From positions 35,581 through 99,580 of the forward strand of contig CANJLB010000009.1 in assembly GCA_947475065.1 (NCBI GenBank): a stretch of DNA of 64,000 nt, read 5' to 3'. Origin of the DNA: Opitutia bacterium. Lineage in GTDB: Bacteria > Verrucomicrobiota > Verrucomicrobiia > Opitutales > Opitutaceae. The position numbers were made by a program, and so were the translations under genes. The notes below the pieces were generated by a model that saw only the letters and a program-made list of their open reading frames with translations, did no database searches and had not been told where the DNA came from. The first letter of the stretch is position 1, and every line of letters begins with the position of its first letter. Shown here piece by piece: positions 53,132 through 61,747 of this stretch.

Positions 53132-53416
53132 ATGGATGACCTTGAGCGGATCGGAAATCTCTGCGAAGCCGGGTTGTGGCTGGTCTTCGCACTGATCCTC
53201 GCGGGCAAAGGCTGGCGGGCGCAGGGCCGGCTGCGGCGTGTTTTCATCCGCCTTGCGGCCGGGTTTTTGGTTTTCAGCGTTTCCGACGTGATCGAGTCGC
53301 ATACCGGGGCATGGTGGCGGCCGCCATGGCTGTTGCTGATCAAGGCCGTCTGCGTGGCGGTCTTTTATTTCGGATTGCGCGAGTATTATCGGATCAAAAA
53401 AAATCCCGGCGTGTAA
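53132..53416 (+). CDS. Small membrane protein, intact paralogue
   Basis: 94 residues: MDDLERIGNLCEAGLWLVF starts a first membrane helix, a second follows around FIRLAAGFLVFSVSDVIES, and a third with LLIKAVCVAVFYFGLREYY. No family recognised. The truncated copy at 51764 lies about 1.4 kb away, so the gene was duplicated locally. A GC-rich leader separates it from the divergent YdeI-like gene. Confidence 0.6.
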   Translation: MDDLERIGNLCEAGLWLVFALILAGKGWRAQGRLRRVFIRLAAGFLVFSVSDVIESHTGAWWRPPWLLLIKAVCVAVFYFGLREYYRIKKNPGV

Positions 53417-53442
53417 TCCGGCCGCAGCCGCGCCGGCGAGGG

Positions 53443-53865
53443 CTACCGCCACGCCAGCACGGCCGCGCCGGCGGTGATGAGCGCGCCACCAAAGGCGGTG
53501 CGCCACGACAGCGGCTCACCCAGGAAAAGCGCCGCGAAGACGAGCACGAAGACCACGCTCAGCTTGTCCACCGGCGCAACCTTCGAGGCCGGCCCGAGCT
53601 TTAGCGCGCGAAAATAGCACAGCCATGACAGCCCGGTCGCGAGGCCGGACAACACGAGAAACAGCCAGGTGCGCCGCGACAGTGCCGCCAGTGCGGACGG
53701 CGCGTTGGTCAGCAGCGCCACACCCCAGGCGAACACGAGCACCACCGTCGTGCGGACGGCGGTGGCGAGGTTGGCATCGGTTTTTTCCACACCGATTTTG
53801 GCCAGCACGGCCGTCGCGCCCGCAAACACGGCCGAAAGCAGCGCCCAAAGGAACCAATTGTTCAT
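53443..53865 (-). CDS. EamA-type half transporter
   Basis: 140 residues with five membrane segments and one EamA/DMT repeat (WALLSAVFAGATAVLAKIGVE through PLSWRTAFGGALITAGAAVLAW). Single-repeat EamA proteins are thought to work as dimers and may be ancestral to ten-helix DMT permeases; substrates are unknown. The C-terminal AALFLGEPLSWRTAFGG block is the family hallmark. It ends next to the convergent small membrane gene, 26 bp apart. The upstream region is GC-rich with a REP-like stem near 53932-53952. Confidence 0.8.
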   Translation of the reverse strand: MNNWFLWALLSAVFAGATAVLAKIGVEKTDANLATAVRTTVVLVFAWGVALLTNAPSALAALSRRTWLFLVLSGLATGLSWLCYFRALKLGPASKVAPVDKLSVVFVLVFAALFLGEPLSWRTAFGGALITAGAAVLAWR

Positions 53866-53929
53866 GGCCCGATCGAAGCGGGCGGGGCGCCAGAGGGCAA
53901 GCCGGTGTCCGAGGGCAGGGCGTGCCCGC

Positions 53930-53952
53930 TGGGCGCGCCGTGGGGGCAGTCG
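53930..53952. repeat. REP-like GC stem
   Basis: The inverted repeat GGCGGGG/CCCCGCC encloses seven bases and sits in the GC-rich 140-bp gap between the EamA-type gene and crcB. Position approximate. It resembles the nadE and tsaB palindromes in composition but not in detail. Confidence 0.35.
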
Positions 53953-54004
53953 CGGCGGGGCCAGCCACCCCGCCCTACCGGCGCTTCCGCGCCACACGGC
54001 GGCG

Positions 54005-54379
54005 TCACCGCGCCAGCCGCCAGCCGAGCCACGTCGCGGTGAGGCAGAGCAAAACGGAAAGCAGCACGTTGGCGAACGCCGCACCTAGCTCATTTTTTTG
54101 CAGGAGCGCGAACGTCTGCCAGCTAAACGCGGAGAACGTCGTGAATCCGCCGCACACCCCGACGACGAGTAAACTGTGCCAGCGGGCGTTTTCAGGCGTC
54201 GGCGCGCCTAGCCAGCCCATAAGCCAGCCGATGGCGAGCGAACCGGTGATATTGATGAGGATCGTGGCCCATGGCAGCCGCAGGTCGGAAGGAAACAGGC
54301 CGCCTACAAGCATGCGCAAGGCTGAGCCGAGGGCTCCGCCAAGGGCGGCCAGGAGGAGTGAGGTGGCGCCCAGGCTCAT
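54005..54379 (-). CDS. crcB: Fluoride efflux transporter CrcB/Fluc
   Basis: 124 residues, four membrane helices. Family motifs: LGGALGSALRMLVGG (N-terminal GGxxGaxxR), TILINITGSLAIGWLMG (the conserved Asn), and VGVCGGFTTFSAFSWQTF, the Phe-box region. It forms a dual-topology dimer that exports fluoride. Its ATG overlaps the stop of the upstream amidase gene by 4 bp, so it is not under its own fluoride riboswitch here. A single crcB suggests a homodimer. Confidence 0.93.
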   Translation of the reverse strand: MSLGATSLLLAALGGALGSALRMLVGGLFPSDLRLPWATILINITGSLAIGWLMGWLGAPTPENARWHSLLVVGVCGGFTTFSAFSWQTFALLQKNELGAAFANVLLSVLLCLTATWLGWRLAR

Positions 54380-55635
54380 GGAGCGGGGGAGACTTGGGCG
54401 GCATAGGCCGCGATTCCTTCGGCGAGGCTGAGGGCGATCTGCTGGCGGTAGGCCGGGGCGCTGGCGCGACGGGCCTCGGTGTCGCTGGAGAGAAACACGC
54501 ACTCGACGAGCACGCCGGGGCAATCAAGGCCTCGCAGCACCCCGAGGTGCTTGAGTTTCTGTCCACGATCCACCGTACCGAGGCTGGCGAGCAGCGAGCG
54601 CTGGAGCGAGTAGGCGAGCACGGCGCTCCCAGCATCGTTTCGGTTGACCGGCGAGGCATGGCGCTCGGCATCGTCGTCCTGGCCGGCACCCCAGGAGGTG
54701 GCCGAGCGCTGGAACTGCGGCGGGAACCGATAGACCTCGGTGCCGCTCGTGCGTGTGTCGGGCGCGACGGAATTGAAGTGGATGCTCACGAAGAGGTCGG
54801 CGTGCTCGCGGTTGGCGAGCTCTGAACGGCGCAAGAGGTCGATGGCCTTGACCGGCGAGAGCTCGCGGTCGTCGCTGCGGGTGAGAACAACGCGCCAGCC
54901 GCGCGCCTCCAGCAGGGGCTTGAGGCGCTGCGCAACATCAAGGGTAAGCTTTTTCTCATCCAGCCCAAGGGTGCGATTTTGCATGCCGGGGTCGCCACCA
55001 CCATGGCCGGGGTCGAGCACGATGACGCGTGGCGCAGCGAGCCGGGGTGGCGCAAGGATGGGGCGAAGCAGCTTCTCGGCGTCGATCCGCGAGACGTAAA
55101 GCACCCGTGTGCGCAGCAGCGCGGGTTCGCCGAGAAACACCTTCAGGTTGTCGAGTGTCATTTCGCGTTCGCCGCCCTCGAGGTCGGCCCGATGGCCGCC
55201 GCCCTGAAACGTCGCCCGCGTGCCGCCAGGCGTGCCAATCGCGCGCAGGCCAAGCCGGGCAAAGAACGCGGCCACGTCAACGTAGTCCGTGCCATTGATC
55301 CGCTGAACCGACAACGACGCGGGGGCGGCCGGCGGAGGCACCGGGACGCGCGGACCAGGTGCGGGAGGCGCGCTCGGAAACGTAGCGTTGATGCCAGGTG
55401 GCAACCCGGACAGTCGCGGCGGACCGGGCTCAAGCGGGCGGTCTGGCACCATGGCGACCGGCGGCGGGGCCGGTTCATCGGGCGGAAAGTTACCCGACGA
55501 CGGGACCGGTGGGGTCGTGCAACCGGCCAACAGCAAGGCGATGGCGAGCGCCGCCAGCGCCCCACCATGGAGCCGGCCCCGAACCGCCTCAGGTCGCCGG
55601 GGGATGCTCGGGTGCGTGGTGGTCAGCCTCGTCAT
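54376..55635 (-). CDS. Lipoprotein N-acetylmuramoyl-L-alanine amidase (Amidase_3)
   Basis: 419 residues from MTRLTTTHPSIP. A membrane segment GALAALAIALLLAGC gives a lipobox Cys, a Pro-rich spacer follows (about 30-85), and an Amidase_3 domain occupies about 215-410: zinc His in VIVLDPGHGGGDPG, the second His in DLFVSIHFNS, and the catalytic Glu in GVLVECVFLS. It cleaves the bond between muramic acid and the peptide, in cell separation or remodelling. The N-terminus overlaps infC by about 47 bp, an unusually long overlap, and a start inside infC is uncertain. crcB follows with a 4-bp overlap. Confidence 0.85.
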   Translation of the reverse strand: MTRLTTTHPSIPRRPEAVRGRLHGGALAALAIALLLAGCTTPPVPSSGNFPPDEPAPPPVAMVPDRPLEPGPPRLSGLPPGINATFPSAPPAPGPRVPVPPPAAPASLSVQRINGTDYVDVAAFFARLGLRAIGTPGGTRATFQGGGHRADLEGGEREMTLDNLKVFLGEPALLRTRVLYVSRIDAEKLLRPILAPPRLAAPRVIVLDPGHGGGDPGMQNRTLGLDEKKLTLDVAQRLKPLLEARGWRVVLTRSDDRELSPVKAIDLLRRSELANREHADLFVSIHFNSVAPDTRTSGTEVYRFPPQFQRSATSWGAGQDDDAERHASPVNRNDAGSAVLAYSLQRSLLASLGTVDRGQKLKHLGVLRGLDCPGVLVECVFLSSDTEARRASAPAYRQQIALSLAEGIAAYAAQVSPAP

Positions 55636-56281
55636 CATGGCCTTCGTCGGAACCGGTGTCATCAATCGCCTCCTCGCCGTGCGCCAGGGTGTATTTGCGC
55701 TTGCGCTTGTTGACCGGGTGCGGGGTGAGCATGACGTTGATCTGCTTGCCCATGAGCCGCGGCGTGGAGTCAGCGTGGCCCATGCCGGCGAGTTCAGTGA
55801 GCGCGTGCTGGATGACCTCAAAACCGATCTCGGTGTGGGCGAGTTCACGACGGATGAACTTCAGCCGGAGCTTCACCTTGTTGCCATGGTCGAGAAACTC
55901 CTCGGCGTGCCGGATCTTGGTCACAAAGTCGTGGGCGGCGATGCGCGCGCTGAACTCGATCTCCTTGATGCGGCTCGCCGTAGACTTGGTGTGCGCCTTT
56001 TTCTTCTGCTCCTCATAGACGAACTTGTTGAAGTCCATGATGCGGCAGACGGGCGGGGTGGCGGTGGCCGCCATCTCGACGAGGTCGAGGTTGAATTTCT
56101 GGGCGAGGGCAAACGCCTTGTCCGTCGGCATGATGCCAAGCTGCTTGCCTTCGGGCGAAATCACGCGGATCTCGGGGGCCTTGATGCGGAGGTTGCGCCT
56201 GATATGCGCGAACGGGTCTTGGTTGCGGCGCTGGTAGTAGCCTTGGCGGTTGCCGCCGGACGAAGGGAAGGGACTGGCCAT
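55589..56281 (-). CDS. infC: Translation initiation factor IF-3
   Basis: 230 residues, longer than the usual 170-180 because of a C-terminal His/Glu-rich tail (SDEGHDDEADHHAPEH). The IF3 core is clear: IRVISPEGKQLGIMPTDKAF, PPVCRIMDFNKFVYE, and KVKLRLKFIRRELAHTEIGFE. It binds the 30S subunit and monitors the start codon. rpmI and rplT, which usually follow infC, are absent; a lipoprotein amidase overlaps the end instead. The start MASPFPSSGG gives a normal N-terminus. Confidence 0.92.
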   Translation of the reverse strand: MASPFPSSGGNRQGYYQRRNQDPFAHIRRNLRIKAPEIRVISPEGKQLGIMPTDKAFALAQKFNLDLVEMAATATPPVCRIMDFNKFVYEEQKKKAHTKSTASRIKEIEFSARIAAHDFVTKIRHAEEFLDHGNKVKLRLKFIRRELAHTEIGFEVIQHALTELAGMGHADSTPRLMGKQINVMLTPHPVNKRKRKYTLAHGEEAIDDTGSDEGHDDEADHHAPEHPPAT

Positions 56282-56547
56282 CAAATGGTGGGTTGCACGG
56301 TGGGTGGAGGACGGGCGTTTCTGGCGCACCGCCGGGCGGTTGACAACAACGAAGTGTCCGACGCGTTTGACCACGCCGATGGTCGCAGACTGAATCCCTT
56401 GTCACCTGCTGCTTATCCCCTGTGAGCTTCACCCTTCCCCACGGTTCGCGCGCATAAGCTGCCGGCCTCGGAAGCGACGTGCCTCCACCGCCGCCCTCCG
56501 CAACCTCACCCCGGCCATGCACCCGCACCGGACACGCGACCCCGCCC
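56282..56547. other. Intergenic region between gmk and infC
   Basis: 266 bp with no gene supported. It would contain the infC leader on the minus strand; I see no riboswitch or L20-type leader that I can name. Confidence 0.5.
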
Positions 56548-57141
56548 TCATCGACCGTCGGCCCGGTCGCCAAGGATGGCCCGCAGCGCGGCGAAATCCT
56601 CATCGCGCGTGTGGCTCCTGATCACCCGGTCGAATTTCCCCATCTCGCGCAACTCCCACTCAGCCGTCTCCATCCGCCGCCCGATCTCGGCGGCGTTTTC
56701 GCCGCGAGCAGCAAGGCGGACGCGGAGCTCGGCGGTCGGGACGGTGATAAACACAGTGACCAGTGCGCGCGCGAGCGCCGGGCTGGCGGCGGCAGCGCGG
56801 CGAAAGTTATCCACGCCCTGCACGTCCACGTTGATGACGAGACTGCGGCCCGCCGCCAGCGGCCCGAGCACGGCACCGGCCAGCGTGCCATAACGGTGCT
56901 TTTGGTGCACCCACGCCCATTCGAGAAAATCGCCCGCGGCCACCTTGGCGTCGAACTGCTCCGGCGAGAGAAAATGATAGTCCTGGCCATCCGTCTCGCC
57001 TGGCCGCGGCGGGCGCGTCGTGGCCGTGACGACGCGCGCGAAACCTGGCACGTTGGCTACGAGTCGTTCACAGAGCGTAGTCTTGCCCGAACCCGCAGGG
57101 CCGGCGAGGACGAGCAACACGGGCGGGGTGGCGGCACTCAT
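56548..57141 (-). CDS. gmk: Guanylate kinase
   Basis: 197 residues, normal. P-loop LAGPAGSGKTTLCERLV, GMP-binding VVTATTRPPRPGETDGQDYHFL, and a later VINVDVQGVDNFRR. It phosphorylates GMP to GDP. It starts 9 bp after a membrane protein gene on the same strand and is probably cotranscribed with it. rpoZ or coaBC, frequent neighbours, are not adjacent. Confidence 0.95.
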   Translation of the reverse strand: MSAATPPVLLVLAGPAGSGKTTLCERLVANVPGFARVVTATTRPPRPGETDGQDYHFLSPEQFDAKVAAGDFLEWAWVHQKHRYGTLAGAVLGPLAAGRSLVINVDVQGVDNFRRAAAASPALARALVTVFITVPTAELRVRLAARGENAAEIGRRMETAEWELREMGKFDRVIRSHTRDEDFAALRAILGDRADGR

Positions 57142-57150
57142 GGAAACTTT

Positions 57151-57696
57151 TCAGTAGGTAAAAGCCACGACGACCAGCAGCAACCCGTAGCCGGCAAGCA
57201 CACCGCCGAGTGCCTGCGGGCGCGCGGGCCGGGCGAAGAGCCACTGGAGGAAATCCCGCAGCCGCCATGGTTGCGCGCCCAACCAGATGGCAAGCCCGAC
57301 GGCGATGAAGGCCGCCGTCACCATGAGCAGCCGCTGAGGCTTGTCGTATTGCATGTAGGCGGGAGTGAGCAGCGGCCAGGCGCCGAGCAGCACCGCCGCC
57401 GCCAACCCGCGAACCGCGAGAAAATCCGGTGCGAACTTGAATGACAGCAACGCAAGGACGCCAAAGCCGATGACCAGCGGCGTGGGGCTGCTAAACACGA
57501 TCAGATCGGCCTTGGACATATGCGCGACCTCGTAGATAAACCACGCCGCCGCGCCGCCGAAAAAGATGACCGTCGCCACCGTCGAGCGCGGCAGGGCCTT
57601 GAGAAAGGCTCCGATGGAAGCGCCGCCGATGAGCAGCAGCGCGCCAAGCACAAAGAGCAACAGGCCGGGGATGAGGGTGGCGGTGGCGAGGGACAT
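57151..57696 (-). CDS. Polytopic membrane protein upstream of gmk
   Basis: 181 residues with five or six hydrophobic segments (LIPGLLLFVLGALLLIGG, VATVIFFGGAAAWFIYEVA, PLVIGFGVLALLSF, LLMVTAAFIAVGLAIWLGA and ALGGVLAGYGLLLVVVAF). No family recognised. The start MSLATATLIPG is chosen; the frame is open further upstream through the repeat-rich region. It precedes gmk by 9 bp. Confidence 0.6.
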   Translation of the reverse strand: MSLATATLIPGLLLFVLGALLLIGGASIGAFLKALPRSTVATVIFFGGAAAWFIYEVAHMSKADLIVFSSPTPLVIGFGVLALLSFKFAPDFLAVRGLAAAVLLGAWPLLTPAYMQYDKPQRLLMVTAAFIAVGLAIWLGAQPWRLRDFLQWLFARPARPQALGGVLAGYGLLLVVVAFTY

Positions 57697-57737
57697 TCGG
57701 GAGAAGGGTCGGGAGCGGAGAGTCCAGAGTCGAGAGC

Positions 57738-57869
57738 TCAGAGTCGAGCGCCGGATGACGCAAACATCGCCGGAGTCTGGCTCTCGATGATCGGCCCGGC
57801 CCACGCGGCAAACCGGAGGGCCTCCTGATAGGCGCGGAGTTTTTCGTGGTCGAATTTTGGGACGGACAT
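57738..57869 (-). pseudogene. Fragment of a four-helix-bundle (S23-type) gene
   Basis: 43 residues starting MSVPKFDHEKLRAYQEALRF, the N-terminus of the four-helix-bundle proteins first seen in 23S rRNA intervening sequences. The open frame then ends after GARL, well short of the usual 110-125 residues. It lies among short direct repeats (GAGTCCAGAGTCGAGAGCTC type, 57700-57750; GAGAACGAGCAGGAGCAAG type, 57880-57915). Confidence 0.65.
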
Positions 57870-57920
57870 GAGGAAATGAGAACCGAGCGAGAACGAGCAG
57901 GAGCAAGAGAACGAGAATGA

Positions 57921-59327
57921 TTATTTTTCGACGCCAGCCAGCACCAGCCCGCCATACAGCGTGCTCACCGAGGCGCGCTCGATCCTGAGCGGCACAAGCG
58001 AACCGATGAGGCGCGGCTCCGCGTCGAACACGCACACGCGGTTGCCCCGTGTGCGGCCAGTGAAACGCGCGCCCGTCTGGTCACGGCCCTCGACCAAAAC
58101 CTCCTCCACGGTGCCGACGAGCGCCTGACTGCGCCGGAGCGAATTGGCGCGGAGCACGTCGAGCAGGATTTGGTTGCGAGCCTCTTTCACCTCTTCCGGC
58201 ACCTGCTCCGCCATCTCCGCCGCCGGTGTGCCGCTGCGGACCGAATATTTGAAAACGTAAGCCATGTCATAGTTCGCCGTCTCAAAGATCTCACGCGTCT
58301 GCGCGAAGTCCTCGTCCGATTCGCCGGGAAAGCCGACGATCACGTCGGTGGAGAAATACATCTTCGGCTGCGCGGCCCGCAAGGCCGCCACGATCTCCAG
58401 GTAGCGCTCACGCGTGTAGGGCCGGTTCATCGCGCGCAGGATGCGGTTGCTGCCGCTCTGCATCGGCAGGTGGACGTATTCGCACAGCTTCGGCAGCCGG
58501 GCGTAGGCGGCGACGAGGTCGTCGCGAAACCCGCGCGGGTGCGGCGAGGTGAAACGGATGCGTTCGATGCCCTCGATGGCATGAACCAGATCGAGGAGCT
58601 GCACAAACGCGCCCACCCCGTTCGCCGCCGGGTAGTCGCGCCGCCCGTAGCTGGTCACGATCTGGCCGAGCAGCGTGATCTCGCGCACGCCGCGGCCGGC
58701 CAGCGCGCGGCACTCGGCGACAATCTCATCCATCGGCCGTGAGCGCTCGTCGCCGCGCGTCCTGGGGACGATGCAAAACGCGCAATGCATGTCGCAGCCC
58801 TGCTGGATGGATACAAACGCGCTCACCTGCGGCGTGGCCTCGGTGGCGGCACCGGCATCCGACTCCGGCGTGAGGTGGTCGCGGATGGTGTTCTGTGAGC
58901 CGGCTTCCTCGGCGATGTCCACGATGCTCGCGCCCACGGGCACGCCGGCGTCACGCGCGGCGCGGAGGTTGTCGAGATAGTCGGGCACGCGGTGAAATTT
59001 CTGCGTGCCCACGATGAGATCCACGTCGGGGAGCTGATCGAGCAACGACGCGCCGCGGTTCTGCGCCATGCAGCCGAGAATCCCGAGGACGAAGTCGGGC
59101 CGCTTTTTTTTGCGCTGCGAGAGATAGCCGGCCTTGCCGATGGCCTTCTGCTCGGCCGCGTCACGCACCGAACAGGTGTTGAGCAGCAGCACGTCGCAGT
59201 CGTTTTCGTCCGGCACGATGCGGTAGCCGCGCGCGCGCAGCATCGCCGCGACCGCTTCGCTGTCGCGCTCGTTCATCTGGCAGCCGTAAGTTTTAATGTG
59301 GACGCGGTTCAATTTTTCAACCGCCAC
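57921..59327 (-). CDS. miaB: tRNA-2-methylthio-N6-dimethylallyladenosine synthase MiaB
   Basis: 468 residues. N-terminal UPF0004 domain with three cluster Cys (KTYGCQMNERDSE, LLNTCSVRDAAEQKA, GILGCMAQ), radical SAM motif CDMHCAFC (about 167-174), and a C-terminal TRAM domain. It adds a methylthio group to i6A37 of tRNAs. The start is GTG (VAVEKLNRVHIKTYGCQ); no ATG fits. It is divergent from yceH by about 290 bp. Confidence 0.94.
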   Translation of the reverse strand: MAVEKLNRVHIKTYGCQMNERDSEAVAAMLRARGYRIVPDENDCDVLLLNTCSVRDAAEQKAIGKAGYLSQRKKKRPDFVLGILGCMAQNRGASLLDQLPDVDLIVGTQKFHRVPDYLDNLRAARDAGVPVGASIVDIAEEAGSQNTIRDHLTPESDAGAATEATPQVSAFVSIQQGCDMHCAFCIVPRTRGDERSRPMDEIVAECRALAGRGVREITLLGQIVTSYGRRDYPAANGVGAFVQLLDLVHAIEGIERIRFTSPHPRGFRDDLVAAYARLPKLCEYVHLPMQSGSNRILRAMNRPYTRERYLEIVAALRAAQPKMYFSTDVIVGFPGESDEDFAQTREIFETANYDMAYVFKYSVRSGTPAAEMAEQVPEEVKEARNQILLDVLRANSLRRSQALVGTVEEVLVEGRDQTGARFTGRTRGNRVCVFDAEPRLIGSLVPLRIERASVSTLYGGLVLAGVEK

Positions 59328-59614
59328 AACTACGCCCCCGCCGCCGTTGGGTCAACGCGGATTACCCGCCCGCTGCCGCCGGCACATGTGGGCTGGTCAT
59401 CCAGGCCGAGGTCCGGGGAACCCAATTCCCGTCGGACAGTTTTCGCAAGGCATCACGGCAAGGAATACACCCGCCGACAGGCAGTGACGCATTTTTGGAA
59501 TTTCAAACAGCGAGCCGGGACGTCGCACTCCACCCATAAACGTTAAAATGCATCACCAGCCGCCGACATCATGGTTTGACCGCGCGGGACCGCGTTGCTG
59601 GCATGATACCTCCC
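59328..59614. other. Intergenic region between miaB and yceH
   Basis: 287 bp without a supported gene; it must hold both promoters. No clear structured RNA or repeat. Confidence 0.5.
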
Positions 59615-60298
59615 ATGGAACCCCCCACCGCCGTCAACGTTGTCCCCACCCTGCCCGCCGAGCCGCCGCTGTCAGCGCTGGAGGCACGCGTGCTGGGATG
59701 CCTGATTGAAAAGGAACTCACCACGCCGGATGTCTGCCCGCTGACGCTCAACTCCCTCGTCAACGCCAGCAACCAGCGTAGCAATCGCGATCCGGTGCTG
59801 GATGTGGCCGCCCGCGAGGTCGAAACCAGCCTGGAGAGCCTACGGCACCGCCGGCTGGCAGTCATTTTTTCCGGCGCCGACGCGCGCGTGGCCAAATATC
59901 GCCAGACGCTCGACCTGGTTTATCCACTGGAATCCGGCGCGCGCGTCGTGCTCTGCGAACTGCTGTTGCGCGGGCCGCAGACCACGGCAGAACTGCGCAC
60001 CCGCACTGAGCGGATGCAGCCGCTGACGGCGGAAGAAATCGAAACCTTTCTCCAGACGCTGGCAAACCGACCCGAAGGAGCGCTGGTGCGCCGGCTGCCG
60101 CGGCAACGCGGACAGAAGGAGGTACGCTGGGCCCAACTGCTGACGGGCGAACCGGCGGCGACCCCGGCGGACGAACCACTGGTCGTCACCCTGGCCCTGC
60201 CACCAGAGGCGGAGAACCGGATGGCAGCGCTGGAGGCGGAAGTGGCGCGGCTGCGAAATGAAATCGAGTCATTACGCCAGGCTTTGGGCGGAAATTGA
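59615..60298 (+). CDS. YceH-like DUF480 protein
   Basis: 227 residues from MEPPTAVNVV (alternatives 4 and 13 codons upstream). The DUF480 winged-helix region is LSALEARVLGCLIEKELTTPDVCPLTLNSLV and NASNQRSNRDPV (here given in pieces), then a second wing, and the C-terminal coiled helix MAALEAEVARLRNEIESLRQ. Function unknown; in Escherichia the gene is next to murJ/mviM. A decayed second copy of the C-terminal helix is found at 61637-61735. Confidence 0.88.
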   Translation: MEPPTAVNVVPTLPAEPPLSALEARVLGCLIEKELTTPDVCPLTLNSLVNASNQRSNRDPVLDVAAREVETSLESLRHRRLAVIFSGADARVAKYRQTLDLVYPLESGARVVLCELLLRGPQTTAELRTRTERMQPLTAEEIETFLQTLANRPEGALVRRLPRQRGQKEVRWAQLLTGEPAATPADEPLVVTLALPPEAENRMAALEAEVARLRNEIESLRQALGGN

Positions 60299-60419
60299 CA
60301 CGGCTCATCCCATAGTCTGACGAGAAGCCAAATGTCCTGCGGTCAGGCGCACGGATGCCTTTTGCCGCGAACCAGCCCTTGCCCCTGCAACCGTTTTGGA
60401 CATGTTTGAGGCCTAACCC

Positions 60420-61433
60420 GTGAAAGCCTCGCCCCCGACCGCAAGATTTTGCCTGCCCATGCTCGCATCCTGGTTGCTGGCGACGATGGCGTTTGCCGCC
60501 ACGCCGCCAGCCGCGCCGGCACCGCAAAACCCGGCCCCGACGGCACCGGCAGACGAAGATCTTTATCAGGTCGGCAAGGCGCTGTTCGACCTTTACGCGC
60601 CGCCGGAAATAAAGGCGCAGTATGAGTTTGTCTCCCGCGAACAATGGAACGGGCTGCTGTCCGGGATTCAAACCGCCCTCGCCACCGGTTCGCTGACGGA
60701 CCTGGCCGGTTACGAGCAGCAGGTGCGCGACACGCTCGACGCCTTGCGGGCCATTCCCGGCACCGAAGACATCGCCGACTGGCTGGCGTTGCAGCTCGAC
60801 GAAATCGAGGCTGCCAAGGAAGCCGCCCAGCCGCCGGCGCCGCCGCCCAAGCCGATTCCGGGCGAAAAACCCCCGCCGGTCATCGCTGCGCCCGCCGTCC
60901 CCTTTTACGACCTCTGGATGCGCCGCCTGCACGGACGGCCGGCTCCCGCGCGCGCCGCCGAGCTGATGCCCGGCCTCAAGGCGGCGTTCGCAGCCGAGGG
61001 GCTGCCCGCCCCGCTGGCGTGGCTGGCGGAGGTCGAGTCCGGCCTCAATCCCAAGGCCCGCAGTCCCGCCGGTGCGCGGGGACTCTACCAGTTCATGCCG
61101 GCGACCGCACACGAACTCGGGCTGAGCACGGTCCTCCCCGACGATCGCACCGACCCCATGAAAAGCGCGCATGCCTCGGCCCAAATGCTGCGCCGGCTGC
61201 ACACGCGTTTCGGCTCGTGGCCGCTCGCGCTGGCCGCCTACAACGCCGGTGAAGGCCGCGTGTCCCGCCTGCTCACGGCCAAACGTGGAAAAACCTACGC
61301 CGACATCGCGACCGATCTCCCGACCGAGACCCGCCTCTACGTGCCCAAGGTGCTCGCCACGCTCACGCTCCGCGAAGGCATCGCGCCGGAAGCCTTGCCA
61401 GCGCCTGCGCGGATCGCGACGCCGACGAAGTAG
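60420..61433 (+). CDS. Lytic transglycosylase (SLT domain)
   Basis: 337 residues from a GTG start (VKASPPTARFCLPML). A signal peptide (LPMLASWLLATMAFA) is followed by a Pro-rich stretch, a helical region, and a C-terminal SLT domain (about 190-320): catalytic Glu in LAWLAEVESGLNPKARSPAG, ARGLYQFMPATAHELGL, and ALAAYNAGEGRV. It cuts glycan strands of peptidoglycan, MltD-like but without LysM repeats. It is not cotranscribed with yceH. The 3' neighbour region contains gene remnants. Confidence 0.88.
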   Translation: MKASPPTARFCLPMLASWLLATMAFAATPPAAPAPQNPAPTAPADEDLYQVGKALFDLYAPPEIKAQYEFVSREQWNGLLSGIQTALATGSLTDLAGYEQQVRDTLDALRAIPGTEDIADWLALQLDEIEAAKEAAQPPAPPPKPIPGEKPPPVIAAPAVPFYDLWMRRLHGRPAPARAAELMPGLKAAFAAEGLPAPLAWLAEVESGLNPKARSPAGARGLYQFMPATAHELGLSTVLPDDRTDPMKSAHASAQMLRRLHTRFGSWPLALAAYNAGEGRVSRLLTAKRGKTYADIATDLPTETRLYVPKVLATLTLREGIAPEALPAPARIATPTK

Positions 61434-61507
61434 AAGGGGTTGCCGGCTGTTGCTGGCCGAGTCCTACAAAGCGTTAGATGGCTTAATTTACCTTAATCTG
61501 GCTTAAC

Positions 61508-61629
61508 GGCCTGCCGCACAGCGACCCGTTCGACCGCGTCATCGCCGCCACCGCCAAAGCCCACCGGCTCAGCTCATCACCAAGAACGCGAACCTCACCG
61601 ACGCGGGCATCGTGCCCGTGCTCTGGTGA
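61508..61629 (+). pseudogene. 3' remnant of a vapC-type PIN gene
   Basis: The segment reads LPHSDPFDRVIAATAKAHRL, the C-terminal PIN block HxDPFDRxxAAxA, then after a one-base shift near 61570 QLITKNANLTDAGIVPVLW and a stop. The N-terminal two thirds of the gene are absent. A second frame error shows it is inactive. Confidence 0.65.
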
Positions 61630-61636
61630 ACCTCAT

Positions 61637-61735
61637 CCGCCCGAGACCGAGCAACGCTTCGCCGCGCTGGAGGCCGAGATCGCCCGCCTACGCGACGAGG
61701 TCGCAGCGCTCCGCCGGGCGTTGGGCTGGGTTTAG
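61637..61735 (+). pseudogene. Remnant of a second yceH C-terminus
   Basis: The frame PPETEQRFAALEAEIARLRD and then EVAALRRALGWV ends at TAG 61733-61735. It parallels PPEAENRMAALEAEVARLRN and EIESLRQALGGN of the intact yceH 1.4 kb upstream. No YceH body precedes it. Confidence 0.65.
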
Positions 61736-61747
61736 CCAGCCGTGCAA

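Noticed and set aside
54380..54600. Fluoride riboswitch in front of crcB
   Set aside because: The region is coding sequence of the amidase, and crcB overlaps it by 4 bp; no riboswitch fold is seen.
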